Shown: in pieces, positions 11,954 to 21,956 of the stretch
Layout: each line of letters begins with the position of its first letter
How positions within the stretch are numbered: position 1 is the first letter of the stretch
The notes under the pieces: model-generated
What the model saw: only the letters and a program-made list of their open reading frames with translations
Told to the model about the DNA's origin: nothing
Databases searched by the model: none
Made by a program: the position numbers and the translations under genes
Assembly: GCF_001540865.1 (NCBI RefSeq)
Contig: NC_033631.1
Span: 1,405,532-1,469,531 of the forward strand
Source: Ananas comosus
Taxonomy: Eukaryota > Streptophyta > Magnoliopsida > Poales > Bromeliaceae
Reading direction: 5' to 3'
DNA: 64,000 nt

Positions 11954-12480
11954 GTGCATGTTTGGTATGCAGAATTTCCATTTCGATTCCAACTCCCGGT
12001 GAATGGGAATCCCCTCAATTACCACTTTTTCCAATCCGGTTTAGGACGTTGGATTGAAAATTGAATCCAGGCGGAATGAATTTGTGCGGATTAAATTTAA
12101 CATTTTTAAATTTATTTTTTAATTAAAACGGAAGTTTAAGTTTAAAATTATATTTATAAATTTTAATTTTAATTTAAACTTAAATTAAAAATTAAAATTC
12201 AATCAAGCATTTCGAATATAATTTTAAAATTTTGATGTAAATTTTTAATATTTAATTTTCAGTTTGAATTTAAATTAATATATTATAAAGATAAAATTGA
12301 CATATTAATCTGAATATATTTCTGATATCTATGTGAATCAAATATCGATAATGGGAATGATTCATTCCCATTTCGTTACAGGTGGCGAACCAAATAAAAT
12401 GAGATAATGAATCATTCCGATTCTGTTTTCAGCTTATTCTCTTTTCGATTTCGATACCGATTCCGACTTCGACGCAAACA
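11954..12480. mobile_element. Decayed foldback element related to the 37664-38459 element
   Basis: The left part ('tgtttggta', 'aatccggttta', 'ttgaatccaggcggaat') and the right part ('aatgaatcattccgattc', 'gattccgacttcga') match the two ends of the element at 37664-38459. The termini are eroded. Confidence 0.6.
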
Positions 12481-12617
12481 AATTATAAAATTGTTAGAAA
12501 TGCATAAAAAAAATTTACTTTGTTTTTTTCTTAACAAGTAAGGAAAATTTAGTCATCTTAGAAAGTAAAAAATATGAATATTTATAAGGGAACGTTTTTT
12601 TTTTTTATTTTAGTCAA

Positions 12618-12712
12618 TAAATAAAGTTTTAAGGGTACTAAGCATTCTCCAAATACATAAATAAATAAAGTTTTTAAGGGTACAAAGCATTCTCCAAAAA
12701 CACATATAAGAT
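12618..12712. repeat. Imperfect tandem duplication just downstream of the NLR gene
   Basis: Two units of about 45-50 bp share 'aagggtac-aagcattctcc' and preceding 'aataaataaagttttt'. They lie in the 3' flank of the minus-strand NLR gene. Function unknown. Confidence 0.6.
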
Positions 12713-12861
12713 AACTATCTGCATATATCGACCATCATTTTCAATTTTCCTCAAGCCTGCACGGATTATTTAGAAGATCAATCTGGGGCGGAAAATATGA
12801 AAGCATCAAGCTAGGCCGGTGCTCTGCAAAAAGCGCCCAAACTCACCTGCATGATGTGGAA

Positions 12862-15705
12862 TCATTGAATCCTTTCTTTGACATACTTGTCGTCTCGTCC
12901 GAAACTAATAATAAAATTCGGGATGTGGCGAACCCTCGTGCGCCAGTCATTGCTGTGGTCGCCTTCTCCTCCTCCTCCTCGAAGCAGCTCAACAAGTTCC
13001 TCTGCTGGATGGTCAATGCATAAATACCGAAGGGTGGTAAGGTACTCGATACCGTGGGGCAGCTCCTTTAGCTCGGGGCAACGGTATAGGTGAAGCTTAT
13101 TCAGTCTTGCCATTGCTCCTCTTTCTATTTCCACCTGACTGAGCTTCTGGGCAAATTCTATTAACAATTTCTTTAGCTTCGGGAATGATGATGCTTGGAA
13201 GTGCAACTTCATGCCATTATATGCCGCCCTAAGTTCAAGACACATCAACGCGGGCAGTGCTTGCAGGTAAGGAAATGTATCTTCATCCAATTTTGCAAAA
13301 TAAAGTGTTAATGTGGTTAGGTTTGTTAGAGACCCAAAGGACGTGGCAAGCTCAGGGAGTGAGTTTTTCTCTAATTCACCAAACAGAAGTAATCTTTGAA
13401 TAGGTGGAGGTAGGCGCAGGGTGCCCAACTGCTGTAATTCTCGCCCTTCACTCCAAATAAGTAAATCGCTAAGATGGTTCATCTTTGTGATACTATTCCA
13501 CAAGTCTGCATAGTGATGGGTTCTTACGCCAGTTATCTCAAATGTCCGCAACTCTGTCAAAGCTTCTACATTCCGCACGATCTTCCTAGTTGCAGTAATA
13601 TTTAACAAACTCTGTAAGCCCTTCAAGCGCCGTATTCCCACCGGTGCCTTGATGTTCTTACCCGAATTGCAGGGCAAAAATAGATGTCTCAACTTTTGAA
13701 GCTCTGTTATTCCTTTTGGCAGCTTTTCTATGTTACTTTGTTCCAAATCTAATATTTGCAGATTTCGTAGCTTCACAATTAATCTTGGAAGCTCCTTAAT
13801 TTTTGTTGCTCTCAAACCAAGATAATGCAGGTTGAATAGGTTACAGATCTCACTCGGTAGTTTCTCGATTAGTGCTCCTTCTAATTCCAAGACACGTAAA
13901 AATTTTGATGATCTTAAGACTGACTTCAGTAAATCATAGCTCATGGAATTGTTGAAAACAAGTACTGAACGCAAATGAGATTTGTCTTCAGTACAATAAT
14001 TAGTTATATTGCTTAGGATTGACAAGCGGCGTGCTTCGGAACTCTGCAATTTTTTCCGTGAATGCTCATAGACCATGCAGAAACTTAACTCCTTTGACTC
14101 GGAAAGAGCAAGCACACGAATGATGTCATGCATTCGACATGCGCCAACTCTACCAACTCTGTTCCTATATACCACTTGTAGTAGGCAGCGATGAACAAGT
14201 TCGTTAAGGCAGTCCTCTGCCACTTCCTCCATCGTTCTTTCCCTTTCTTCAACGAACCCTTCAGCCACCCAAAGCCTTATGAGCCTATCACTTACAATTG
14301 TATAGTCTTCTGGAAAGCTAGAACAATATAAAAAGCAATTTCGAAGGTAATGGGGAAGATCGTCCAAACTAAGTTTCAAAACATCATGTACTTTTTCATG
14401 GAGCTTCGATTCGTTGTTGGTTAGATACCACTCAAGATCCGTGTAAACCTTCTCCCATTCAGAATCAGTTTGTTCTCGAAATGATAAGAGACGGGCTATA
14501 GATACGATAGCAAGGGGCAAGCCACCGCACTTCTCGACAATTTTTTTAGCACATTGTTCTAAAGGCTGAGGGCAAATCTTGTTTGCACTTTTCCAAAATG
14601 CGTTTTTACAAAACAAAATCCACGGATGATCTCCCTCTAGTTGCTTTAGCTCAAACATACGGTCCTCGTTTGCTAATTTAGCTACATTACGAATTCTTGT
14701 TGTGAGAACTATTCTACTCTTGCTATTGCTCGTGAGAAGTGCATTGTTTATATTGTCCATTACATCAGTACTCCAAACATCATCCAGAATGAGTATATAG
14801 TTTTTACACTGCAAGTAAGTGTGGATTTCCTCAACCAAACTTCTGTAATCCATGGTATCAATGTTGTTAGGTACTTCTCTTTTCGCAACCAAGCTTGTGT
14901 AATCCATGGTATCAATGTTGTTAGGTACTTCTCTTTTCTTACGATCTTCCCTTTGAAACTCTTTTCTGATTTGTCTAAGCAAATCATGAGTCTCATAGCT
15001 TTGAGATACAGCAACCCAGGCACAAGCATCAAAGGAAGCTTTGATGATATTGTACACATAAGTCACGAGAGTGGTCTTCCCTAGACCACCCATCCCCAAC
15101 ACTGAGATTATAATGGGCTGTCGTTGCTGCTCATCCTCATCTTTCAACCATCTGAGCAACAAGTTCTTGTACTCGTCAATACCCACGATATTATCCTCCT
15201 CGACAAAATGTGCTAATTCTGCACGGCTTTTGCTACCGCCAACAGCTATTAGTGGTCTTGCTTCATTTTCCATTCCTCTCGTATCATATCGTGTCCTTCT
15301 CTCCATAATGTTTTGGAGCTTAATTTTGATCTCTTTAAGTTTGCTGCTAAGGTCATCCCATGTCTTTATATTTCTGCACCTCTTGATTGCTCTGGGTAGA
15401 ACCCCTCCTTGCTCCTCACCCAGCTTGTACGTGAACTCATCTATAATATCCTCAATGTCGAAAGCCAAGTCTCTCGTTTGTTTTATAAAGATTTTTGTGC
15501 TCTCATCCTTCTTTTTTAGTCTTTCTGCGATCTGTAGGAAGGATTGCATGCTCTCAAGCTCATCCTTAATCTCACTTATATCCTTCATGAGTTCTTTCAT
15601 TGCTGATATCCGTGTTAGTAGTCGTGATGTTGCTGATTTAGTTGCTTCACTAGCTATGGTAATGCCGATCTTCAGAAGTAATGCGCTAATCACAGCCTCC
15701 GCCAT
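12862..15705 (-). CDS. CC-NB-ARC-LRR disease resistance protein (NLR), single exon
   Basis: An intact 947-residue intracellular immune receptor. Residues 1-150 form the Rx-type coiled coil with an EDVID-like IEDIIDEF at 84-91. The NB-ARC domain follows, with P-loop GMGGLGKTT (204-212), kinase-2 ILILDDVW (304-311), RNBS-B SRIVLTTR (330-337), CGGLPLA (393-399), RNBS-D CFLYCSSFPEDY (457-468) and MHD (525-527). Residues from about 575 onward are leucine-rich repeats (e.g. LRVLELEGALIEKLP), ending in a short Gly-rich and basic tail. All nucleotide-switch motifs are intact, so it should bind ADP/ATP. It resembles RPM1-like CNLs; no TIR or integrated decoy domain is seen. An unusual feature is an in-frame duplication of 18 residues between RNBS-A and kinase-2 (257-292). 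The ATG at 15705 opens the canonical MAEAVIS start. Confidence 0.96.
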   Translation of the reverse strand: MAEAVISALLLKIGITIASEATKSATSRLLTRISAMKELMKDISEIKDELESMQSFLQIAERLKKKDESTKIFIKQTRDLAFDIEDIIDEFTYKLGEEQGGVLPRAIKRCRNIKTWDDLSSKLKEIKIKLQNIMERRTRYDTRGMENEARPLIAVGGSKSRAELAHFVEEDNIVGIDEYKNLLLRWLKDEDEQQRQPIIISVLGMGGLGKTTLVTYVYNIIKASFDACAWVAVSQSYETHDLLRQIRKEFQREDRKKREVPNNIDTMDYTSLVAKREVPNNIDTMDYRSLVEEIHTYLQCKNYILILDDVWSTDVMDNINNALLTSNSKSRIVLTTRIRNVAKLANEDRMFELKQLEGDHPWILFCKNAFWKSANKICPQPLEQCAKKIVEKCGGLPLAIVSIARLLSFREQTDSEWEKVYTDLEWYLTNNESKLHEKVHDVLKLSLDDLPHYLRNCFLYCSSFPEDYTIVSDRLIRLWVAEGFVEERERTMEEVAEDCLNELVHRCLLQVVYRNRVGRVGACRMHDIIRVLALSESKELSFCMVYEHSRKKLQSSEARRLSILSNITNYCTEDKSHLRSVLVFNNSMSYDLLKSVLRSSKFLRVLELEGALIEKLPSEICNLFNLHYLGLRATKIKELPRLIVKLRNLQILDLEQSNIEKLPKGITELQKLRHLFLPCNSGKNIKAPVGIRRLKGLQSLLNITATRKIVRNVEALTELRTFEITGVRTHHYADLWNSITKMNHLSDLLIWSEGRELQQLGTLRLPPPIQRLLLFGELEKNSLPELATSFGSLTNLTTLTLYFAKLDEDTFPYLQALPALMCLELRAAYNGMKLHFQASSFPKLKKLLIEFAQKLSQVEIERGAMARLNKLHLYRCPELKELPHGIEYLTTLRYLCIDHPAEELVELLRGGGGEGDHSNDWRTRVRHIPNFIISFGRDDKYVKERIQ
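14830..14937 (-). repeat. In-frame 54-bp tandem duplication inside the NLR NB-ARC domain
   Basis: Two adjacent 18-codon units both encode KREVPNNIDTMDY-SLV, differing at only a few positions; 39 bases are identical at a spacing of exactly 54 bp (e.g. 14845 and 14899). The unit sits between RNBS-A and kinase-2 and keeps the frame. Confidence 0.95.
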
Positions 15706-16230
15706 TGGGAATTCCTATGAAGTGAGCCCGGAATTAATAAATGGTCCTTTCAAACTATCATGTCTCTTCAAATGTACCGCTAGAGAAAATGATTATTTTT
15801 GAGCGCTCTTATGATTCTAGGCAATTTTTGCAAAAAATATGTAATTGTCTCAACCAAAATAACTCTGTAGTGCACTGAACAAACATTTGTTAAAATCCTC
15901 AGTTAAAAGGAAGAAACACCAGTAACAACATTGTAGTCTCTAAGAACAAAAAATAATAATTTGTTTGAGAATCAGATTAACAAATTTTTGAGATAAAAGA
16001 TTCATCATAACTAATCATACTAAACTCCTACATGACCTCAATGCATATTTGTAAAGCAAGATGTGGAATAGCCCTTTAAGAGGAGTATGAAATCAATAAA
16101 GAGTTGGAAAGCAAATGAATCTTACTGCCAGTCACTAAGTAGAGGGAATTGTATTAACAGTGATTGTAAATTATTCTACAATTAACAATTATAAGGCTAG
16201 TTGCCCATGAAGGCCTCTTCTTGTTTATAA
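15706..16230 (-). promoter_or_regulatory. Upstream region of the NLR gene
   Basis: This is the immediate 5' flank of the minus-strand NLR. No unambiguous TATA box or splice acceptor could be fixed. Nothing else recognisable is present. Confidence 0.3.
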
Positions 16231-16239
16231 TTAAGTTTA

Positions 16240-16672
16240 GGGAAAACTTCAAAAACCCCCCTGTGGTTTCACACTTTTTCATTTTAGTACCCTGTGGTTT
16301 GAAGTGTATCAAGTTAGTACCCTGTGGTTTCTCACTTTATCACTTTAGTACCCTGTGGTTTAAAATGTATCAAGCTAGTACCCTGTGGTTTTGCACTTTA
16401 TCACTTTAGTACCCTGTGGTTTCACACTTTATCACTTTAGTACCTTGTGATTTAAAAAACTATAGGGTACTAACTTGATACAAAATTAAAACCACAGGGT
16501 ACTAAAGTGATAAAGTGCAAAACCACAGGGTACTAACTTGATACACTTTAAACCACAGGGTACTTAAGTGATAAAGTGAGAAACCACGGGGTACTAACTT
16601 GATACATTTTAAACCACAGGGTATAAAAGTGAAAAAAATTGAAACCACAAGGGGGGTTTTTGAAGTTTTCCC
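16240..16672. mobile_element. Foldback MITE, family A variant with internal repeats, exact 9-bp target duplication
   Basis: Ends are GGGAAAACTTC and GAAGTTTTCCC. The flanks are identical: ttaagttta at 16231-16239 and 16673-16681, the 9-bp target duplication of Mutator-type elements. Each arm is a short array of a roughly 35-bp unit containing 'taccctgtggttt' and 'actttatcacttt'. The family core seen in the other copies is missing, so the long hairpin is built almost wholly of repeated units. Confidence 0.9.
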
Positions 16673-16681
16673 TTAAGTTTA

Positions 16682-17640
16682 TATCGGGACTCTTTTAAGT
16701 CATTTGAGGAAGAAACTATTAGTGCTTATTCAAATAGTTTTGTTTTGATGGAAATATAAGAACTTAATTTTAGACGTGAACTCCCACATTTCTTATGTGT
16801 TAAATTTTACTGCTTGCCTTGACATTCATGCTTGTATTCCTATTATCGGATCAGAATCTAAAAGTTCTATTTTAACTTCTTTGATTTGTGCTGCAATTTG
16901 TAAGATGTTGTAGAAGGTCATCTCGTTGTACACATTAGCAAGTTAAATCCAAAGAAAATCACTATCAATTAATTGCATACTCTATATGCTATCCACTGTA
17001 CATTTCTCGATGATACTTTTAGTATATAATTAAGGAATCATAGTGGCTATTGCTCTTATTACCCGAAAGATTGATCTGATAGTAATCTCTTAATTAAAGA
17101 CTTAAGATGTTTTACTCATTTACATGTTAAATAACTTGCGAACGATGTCAATACACTCTGGTAGAAGATGTAAAGAGAAAAGACAAACAAACTAAATTTA
17201 AATGCCATTAAACTGCATATATTAGTTGAGCTTTTTGATAATAAATAAAATTCTCTTAAATATCTAGATCAATATCTATATCCAGCATTATGAATTAAAG
17301 ATTTTTTTTAAAAAAAAATACTGTATTTAGAAGGTTGCTAATTTTGACCATTCGCATTGTGCCGTCTTGGTGATCCAGAAAATAAATTTTAACTATCACA
17401 AAACTCTTTTCCTATAAAGTTTATGTATCTTTAATCATCTTTCATGATATTGATCATCAATTTAGGTGCTCAATCATCAACAGTAAAGTGAAAGTATTAT
17501 ATGAGGCCAAATTATCAAGTGAATCCAAACTATATGTTGAGCAAAAAAGAATTACTCTCTTTGCTTTACAGAATTAACTAGCTTATAGCAAAGAAAATTA
17601 AAAACAAGAACACTTGGAACTTAAAAATTAATTAAAAAGA
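16682..17640. other. AT-rich intergenic DNA
   Basis: No coding region, RNA gene or clear repeat was seen. It may contain an intron of an NLR 5' leader, but no splice sites could be supported. Confidence 0.35.
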
Positions 17641-17699
17641 GTAAGTGGAAGAAGAACAACTGACCACAAGATCTCAGGAAGAGATTGAAGAGGGGGCTG

Positions 17700-18690
17700 C
17701 TCCAAATATCAAATTTGATAAGGAAATAAATAAAAAGGAAAATACAACAACCAAAGAAGCTCTTGAAGGTGTTTTGATGATTGAGTGAGAGATGAGGATA
17801 AGTTTGGTCAACAAATAATTGGTGGCAAATGATTTGGAGAGTGCAGCTACTGAGAAACCTCTTATCTCTTAATTGTTCCTATCAGCACTCGATTGCAGTG
17901 GGCCATGATGAATTTTTGAGATCTCTGGTCTAGATTCTGAAGAAAATAACTTTTAAAAATATAATTTTGATTTGGAGAATTGATTTTAGTTAAAAATTAT
18001 ATAGTATTTGCCTAAGTCTAGTAAAAATAATATATTTAATATTTAATTTAAAATTTTCAAATTTTAAAATTTAAAATTGTTAACTTTTAATTTTAATATT
18101 TAATATTTAAAATCTAAAATTTTAAACACCAATTGAAAATTTTATATTTCAAATTTCAAGCTTAAAATTTAAAATATAAATTTTAAAAATTAAAATCAAT
18201 AAATTTCTAAGATGTGAAATTTAAAAATTTAAAATCTAAATTTCAAATTTTAAAATATGAAATATAAAATTTCAAATTTGATAAGGAAATTTTTAAAAAA
18301 AAAATACTGTAACCAAAGAAGATCTTGAAGTAGATATTTTGGGAATTGAGGACTGAGAGATAAGGATAAGCTGTGTAAACAAATAATTGGGAGCAAATGA
18401 TTTGGACAGTGCAGTTATCGATCAAGAAGCTTCTTCCCTCTTTATTGTGAGAGATTCTACTATGTACCAGTCGCACCACGTTATTTATTAATAGCCGATC
18501 ATATCTCTCTTTTTGAGTAAAAAAATATAATAAAAATATTTTTTTATTAACCATGACGGCAGGGGTGAACCCAAGGACAACAATCTGATTAGTTGGTAAT
18601 GCAACATCAATAATTTAACTGATTCATTCTATATTATTTTTTCTCTTTACTGTTCCTATCAGCACTTGATTGCAGTGGGCCATGATGAAT
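17700..18690. repeat. Local direct duplication (17700-17925 and 18255-18690), second copy carrying an insertion
   Basis: Both segments share 'caaatttgataaggaaat', 'accaaagaag-tcttgaag', 'acaaataattgg', 'gcaaatgatttgga' and 'cagtgggccatgatgaat' in order. On the minus strand the first copy is pyrimidine-rich like a 5' leader, so it could be an upstream non-coding exon of the NLR; that is only inference. The second copy is split by a 194-bp insertion (18449-18642). Between the copies lies AT-rich filler of alternating ATTTTAAA-like words. Confidence 0.75.
18449..18642. mobile_element. Small dispersed repeat, family D, copy 1
   Basis: It lies in the second copy of the local duplication and is absent from the first. 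Flanks are ctctttattgt (18438-18448) and ctctttactgt (18643-18653), an 11-bp repeat with one mismatch. It shares 'aataaaaatattttttt', 'aaccatga' and 'gtgaaccca' with 48005-48175 and 62797-63095. The element class is uncertain. Confidence 0.65.
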
Positions 18691-18774
18691 ATTCATGGGT
18701 CTGTTGGGCCAATATTCCCAAAAAAAAAAAAATTACAGAATTAATTTTGATTTAGAGAACTGATTTTAATTAAA

Positions 18775-18965
18775 GGGTTAAATACATACAGGTCCGTGCA
18801 AATATAGTAAATTCAAGTATATCCCTATAAAGTTTTTTAACGAATTCTAACGGCGAGAACGTATTTGAAAACAATAGAACTTTTATAAGAACGACATAAG
18901 AAAGTTGAACTTTGTAAGAATATATTTGCAACTCATTATGTTTGTAGGGGCCTGTATGAAATTAA
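18775..18965. mobile_element. Foldback MITE, family C, internally deleted copy
   Basis: Both ends match the 7832 and 19589 copies, but the middle is missing, leaving about 190 bp. Flanks are ttaattaaa (18766-18774) and ttaattgaa (18966-18974), 8 of 9 bases equal. Confidence 0.7.
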
Positions 18966-18974
18966 TTAATTGAA

Positions 18975-19579
18975 GAATTTTTTTTGCAAATAGCCCCCTG
19001 GCAAGTTTTTATTTTAAAATTAGCCCTATAAAAATTTAATTTACAAAAATGGCCCTGTCCCTGCCACGCAGGCGCCACGTCGACGCCACGCGGGCAGGGC
19101 TGGGGACAGTATATTAAGTTGAACACGGTGAATGATTCATTGTGTTTCATATTTATATTACTTTTCTTCTCTTTTAGGGAGTAGGGATGTTAATGAGTAT
19201 GGATACCCAAAATATTATCCGAATCCAAATCCCAATAAATTATTTATATACATAATTTATTTTTATTTATTTATACAACATATAAAATATTTAATAATTT
19301 ATATAAAACCCGCCGGGTTCGGGTCCAAATCCGATCCGTTGACAGCCATAAAAGAGAAGAAAAGAAATATATAAATATGAAACACGGTGAATGATTTACC
19401 GTGTTTGAACACGGTGAATGATTCATCGTGTTCAACTTGGCAACCAACCTCCCGACCGGCCCACGTGGCGCTTGCGTGGCGCCTGCGCGGCAGAAGTAGG
19501 GTCATTTTTGTAATTTTAAATTTGTTGTGGCTAGTTTTAAAATAAAATTTTTTCAGGAGGCCATTTGCAAAAAAAGCCC
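18975..19579. mobile_element. Foldback element G (Mutator-like), exact 9-bp target duplication
   Basis: The left end 'ttttgcaaatagcccc' pairs with the right end 'ggccatttgcaaaa' on the other strand, followed by pairing segments including 'ttttaaaattagcc' and 'gtgaatgattcat'. The flanks ttaattgaa (18966-18974) and ttaattgaa (19580-19588) are identical. The right half is also present in the segmental duplicate (to 7822). Interior GC-rich patches near 19060-19100 and 19450-19495 explain several spurious open frames. Confidence 0.8.
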
Positions 19580-19588
19580 TTAATTGAA

Positions 19589-19987
19589 GGGTTAAATGCA
19601 TACAAGTTCCTTCAAATATAGTAAACTACAAATGCATACCTATAAAGTTCAACTCTTATATGTCGTTCTTACAAAAGTTCTAATATATTTAAATATATCC
19701 CGCTGGTTTGTTACCGTTTTAAACTGTTTATATTTTAAGTGAAATGTCAATTTTGTCATCACAAATATGTCCCACCAAAAGTCACAACAGTATAATATAA
19801 GAGGGCCAAAAATACCATGTTATCTCATAAACTAATTAGGGTTAAATATTTAATTTATGGTTAACGAAAGTTTTCTAACGAATTCTAACGGCAAAGACAT
19901 ATTTGAAAATATTAGAACTTTTGTAGGGACAATACATGAAAGTTGAACTTTGTAAGGATATATTTGCAGGAACCTATATGAAATTAA
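19589..19987. mobile_element. Foldback MITE, family C (Mutator-like), copy 2
   Basis: Near-identical to 7832-8246. Flanks are ttaattgaa (19580-19588, shared with element G) and ctaattgaa (19988-19996). Confidence 0.75.
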
Positions 19988-20539
19988 CTAATTGAAGATT
20001 GTAGAACGTTTAGCTAAATCTAATAGCAAAGCAAGTTTAAAAAATATTATTTTAGAAAGTTCTTTAACAAAATTTTCTTTTTTAATTATAAATAAAATTT
20101 TTTATAAACTAATCAGTGTTTAGTGTATTTATACTTTATCATTTTGTATTTGAAAAGTCTGATATATTTATACTTTGTCGTTCTATATTGGAAAAGTACT
20201 CTCATGTTATATAATTTATCTTATGTTTACCGTAAGAATTTATTATTAGATAGAATAGTAAAATACTATTATTATTTACAAATGATGCTAAAGTGTTAAA
20301 TTTTGTAACCAGATAGTCTAAGTCACAGAAACGCGCCTGACACTCGACGGAGCGACTCCTGAAATTAAAATAAAATATAAAAAAAGAATCGAAGAGGACT
20401 CGTACGACCGGCGCAGAGTCGTCTCAGAATAGGGTTGCCTGCACCTGGTGTATATATAATTGAGTTAGTATACTATTAATAGAATATAAAGTATTTTATT
20501 ATTATTATTATCTTTTGAAGAGAAAGGTAGCAAACTATT

Positions 20540-20680
20540 CCGGGTTTTTTTTTTTTTTAAATGAACTTAGCAAGAAATGTGAAATAGCTAAGTTTCGAAC
20601 TTGAGATCCTGCATACCAACTATCAAGTAACCAAGACAAAAATCTTGCTTCTACGCGTCAAGGCTCGTACTCGTGCCATG
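20540..20680 (-). mobile_element. Old tRNA-derived SINE (copy in segmental duplication, copy 2)
   Basis: Same remnant as at 9600-9735: T run on the left, then on the minus strand a B-box-like 'aagttcgaa' preceded by 'ggttggta'-like sequence. It was duplicated with the segment, not inserted independently. Confidence 0.6.
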
Positions 20681-20775
20681 CTTGTGTGTTTAAATAAGAA
20701 CATAATTCTCATTTTTTTCCAAGCAACTAGCTTGAGAATGGAAGAACATATAAATACCAATAATACACTTTTAAT

Positions 20776-21565
20776 TTTTAATATGTGATTAAACCTCACA
20801 TATGAAAACTTTAGTTAATATTCCATGCAAGGCCCATTAAGTATTGAGCTGCCCAAGAGACCTAATAAATTTTAAATTACAAAAAAATCCAATATTACTT
20901 TCCTATTTTTGTTAACAACAGATCCTTAAAGCAAAATTCGAGTAGTGTTTTAAACCACCAAGTGATAAATCAATAATGTTAGAAACAGTAGGGGGCTAAT
21001 TATACATATTTTGCAAGAGAGCTAGGCCATGGGGCTTAAAAGAGTCTAAGTTTCTTTTGATACTTTGGCATTCGTTTTGACGGTCGGCACAAGTAAATAT
21101 GATTTAGAATATCTGAACATTGTAGAAATCCAATTTCATAAATTTTCAGCACCGCAATATCTTTTTCTTTACCCTCCAATTACGTAATCTCTATTAATTA
21201 CGACAAGTAAAAACTCAACAACATCTTTTTATTCTTCAAGAGATAACTGAGAAAAATAACAAGTTACAGTGCATTATAATGCTATAATATTTAACTCATT
21301 TTGTTAAGGAGGTACACTTCAAATGTTAATTAGCTCTCCAAGTTCATAATAGGTGGCTGCAAAGAGTTTTTGGTAAAAATGAATGTATACTCCCTATGCC
21401 ACAGGTCATTTTGAAATATGACCCTTGAAATTTATCTTCTATTTGTTTATTCATTTTGAATTATGCTTGAAGTCAATCAAACTGATATTTTGTTGAATTA
21501 ATGATGATTCTGTCAAATTCAAAGCTAATAAAACAGTTTATTTTGACAAAATATCGATTTCCATT
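20776..21565. other. AT-rich intergenic DNA
   Basis: No supported gene or repeat ends. Many stop codons in all frames. Confidence 0.4.
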
Positions 21566-21728
21566 AACAGGAACAACTTAAATCAAACAAATTGAAAATT
21601 CAGGCGGTACCAATGAAAAAATAAATAAAATAACTTTAGAGGAGGTATTTTCAAATGACTTAAAAGTTGAGGGGTCTACATTCATTTTTTCTGAATTTTC
21701 AATTTGTTTGATTTAAGTTGTTCCTGTT
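21566..21728. repeat. Perfect 38-bp inverted repeat next to an ambiguous base
   Basis: Arms 21566-21603 and 21691-21728 are exact reverse complements (outer ends aacaggaacaac / gttgttcctgtt), with an 87-bp loop. An N follows immediately at 21729. It could be a young foldback or an assembly join. Confidence 0.85.
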
Positions 21729-21956
21729 NGACTCCAGAGAATTGAAAACAAGTTCATCATTTGAACCTGTTCATCAACTTTTTGGCATTCTCTCTCTCTC
21801 TCTCTCTCTCTCATCCTGTGAAAACATTTCAAAAATAAGTTCCATAACACATCAAAAGACTCATTCTTACTGCATATGCAAAGTTAAAAACAGAAGAACA
21901 TCCGTTTCTCACCTCTCTTAATCTACATAGAAATATACACAAGCTTCTATTGCATC

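Larger units (their letters stand above)
19252..20775 (+). repeat. Direct segmental duplication, copy 2
   Basis: Partner of 7529-9826, same orientation. It carries the right part of G, C copy 19589-19987, the empty LINE site (20278-20293) and the SINE remnant near 20540-20680. It lies beyond the NLR from copy 1. Confidence 0.85.

Noticed and set aside
15071..15802. 243-residue plus-strand open frame over the NLR start
   Set aside because: It is the antisense of the NLR coding region, Ser/Leu-rich, without any domain.
18243..18554. 103-residue minus-strand frame
   Set aside because: It is an AT-rich Phe/Tyr/Ile frame crossing a family D insertion boundary.
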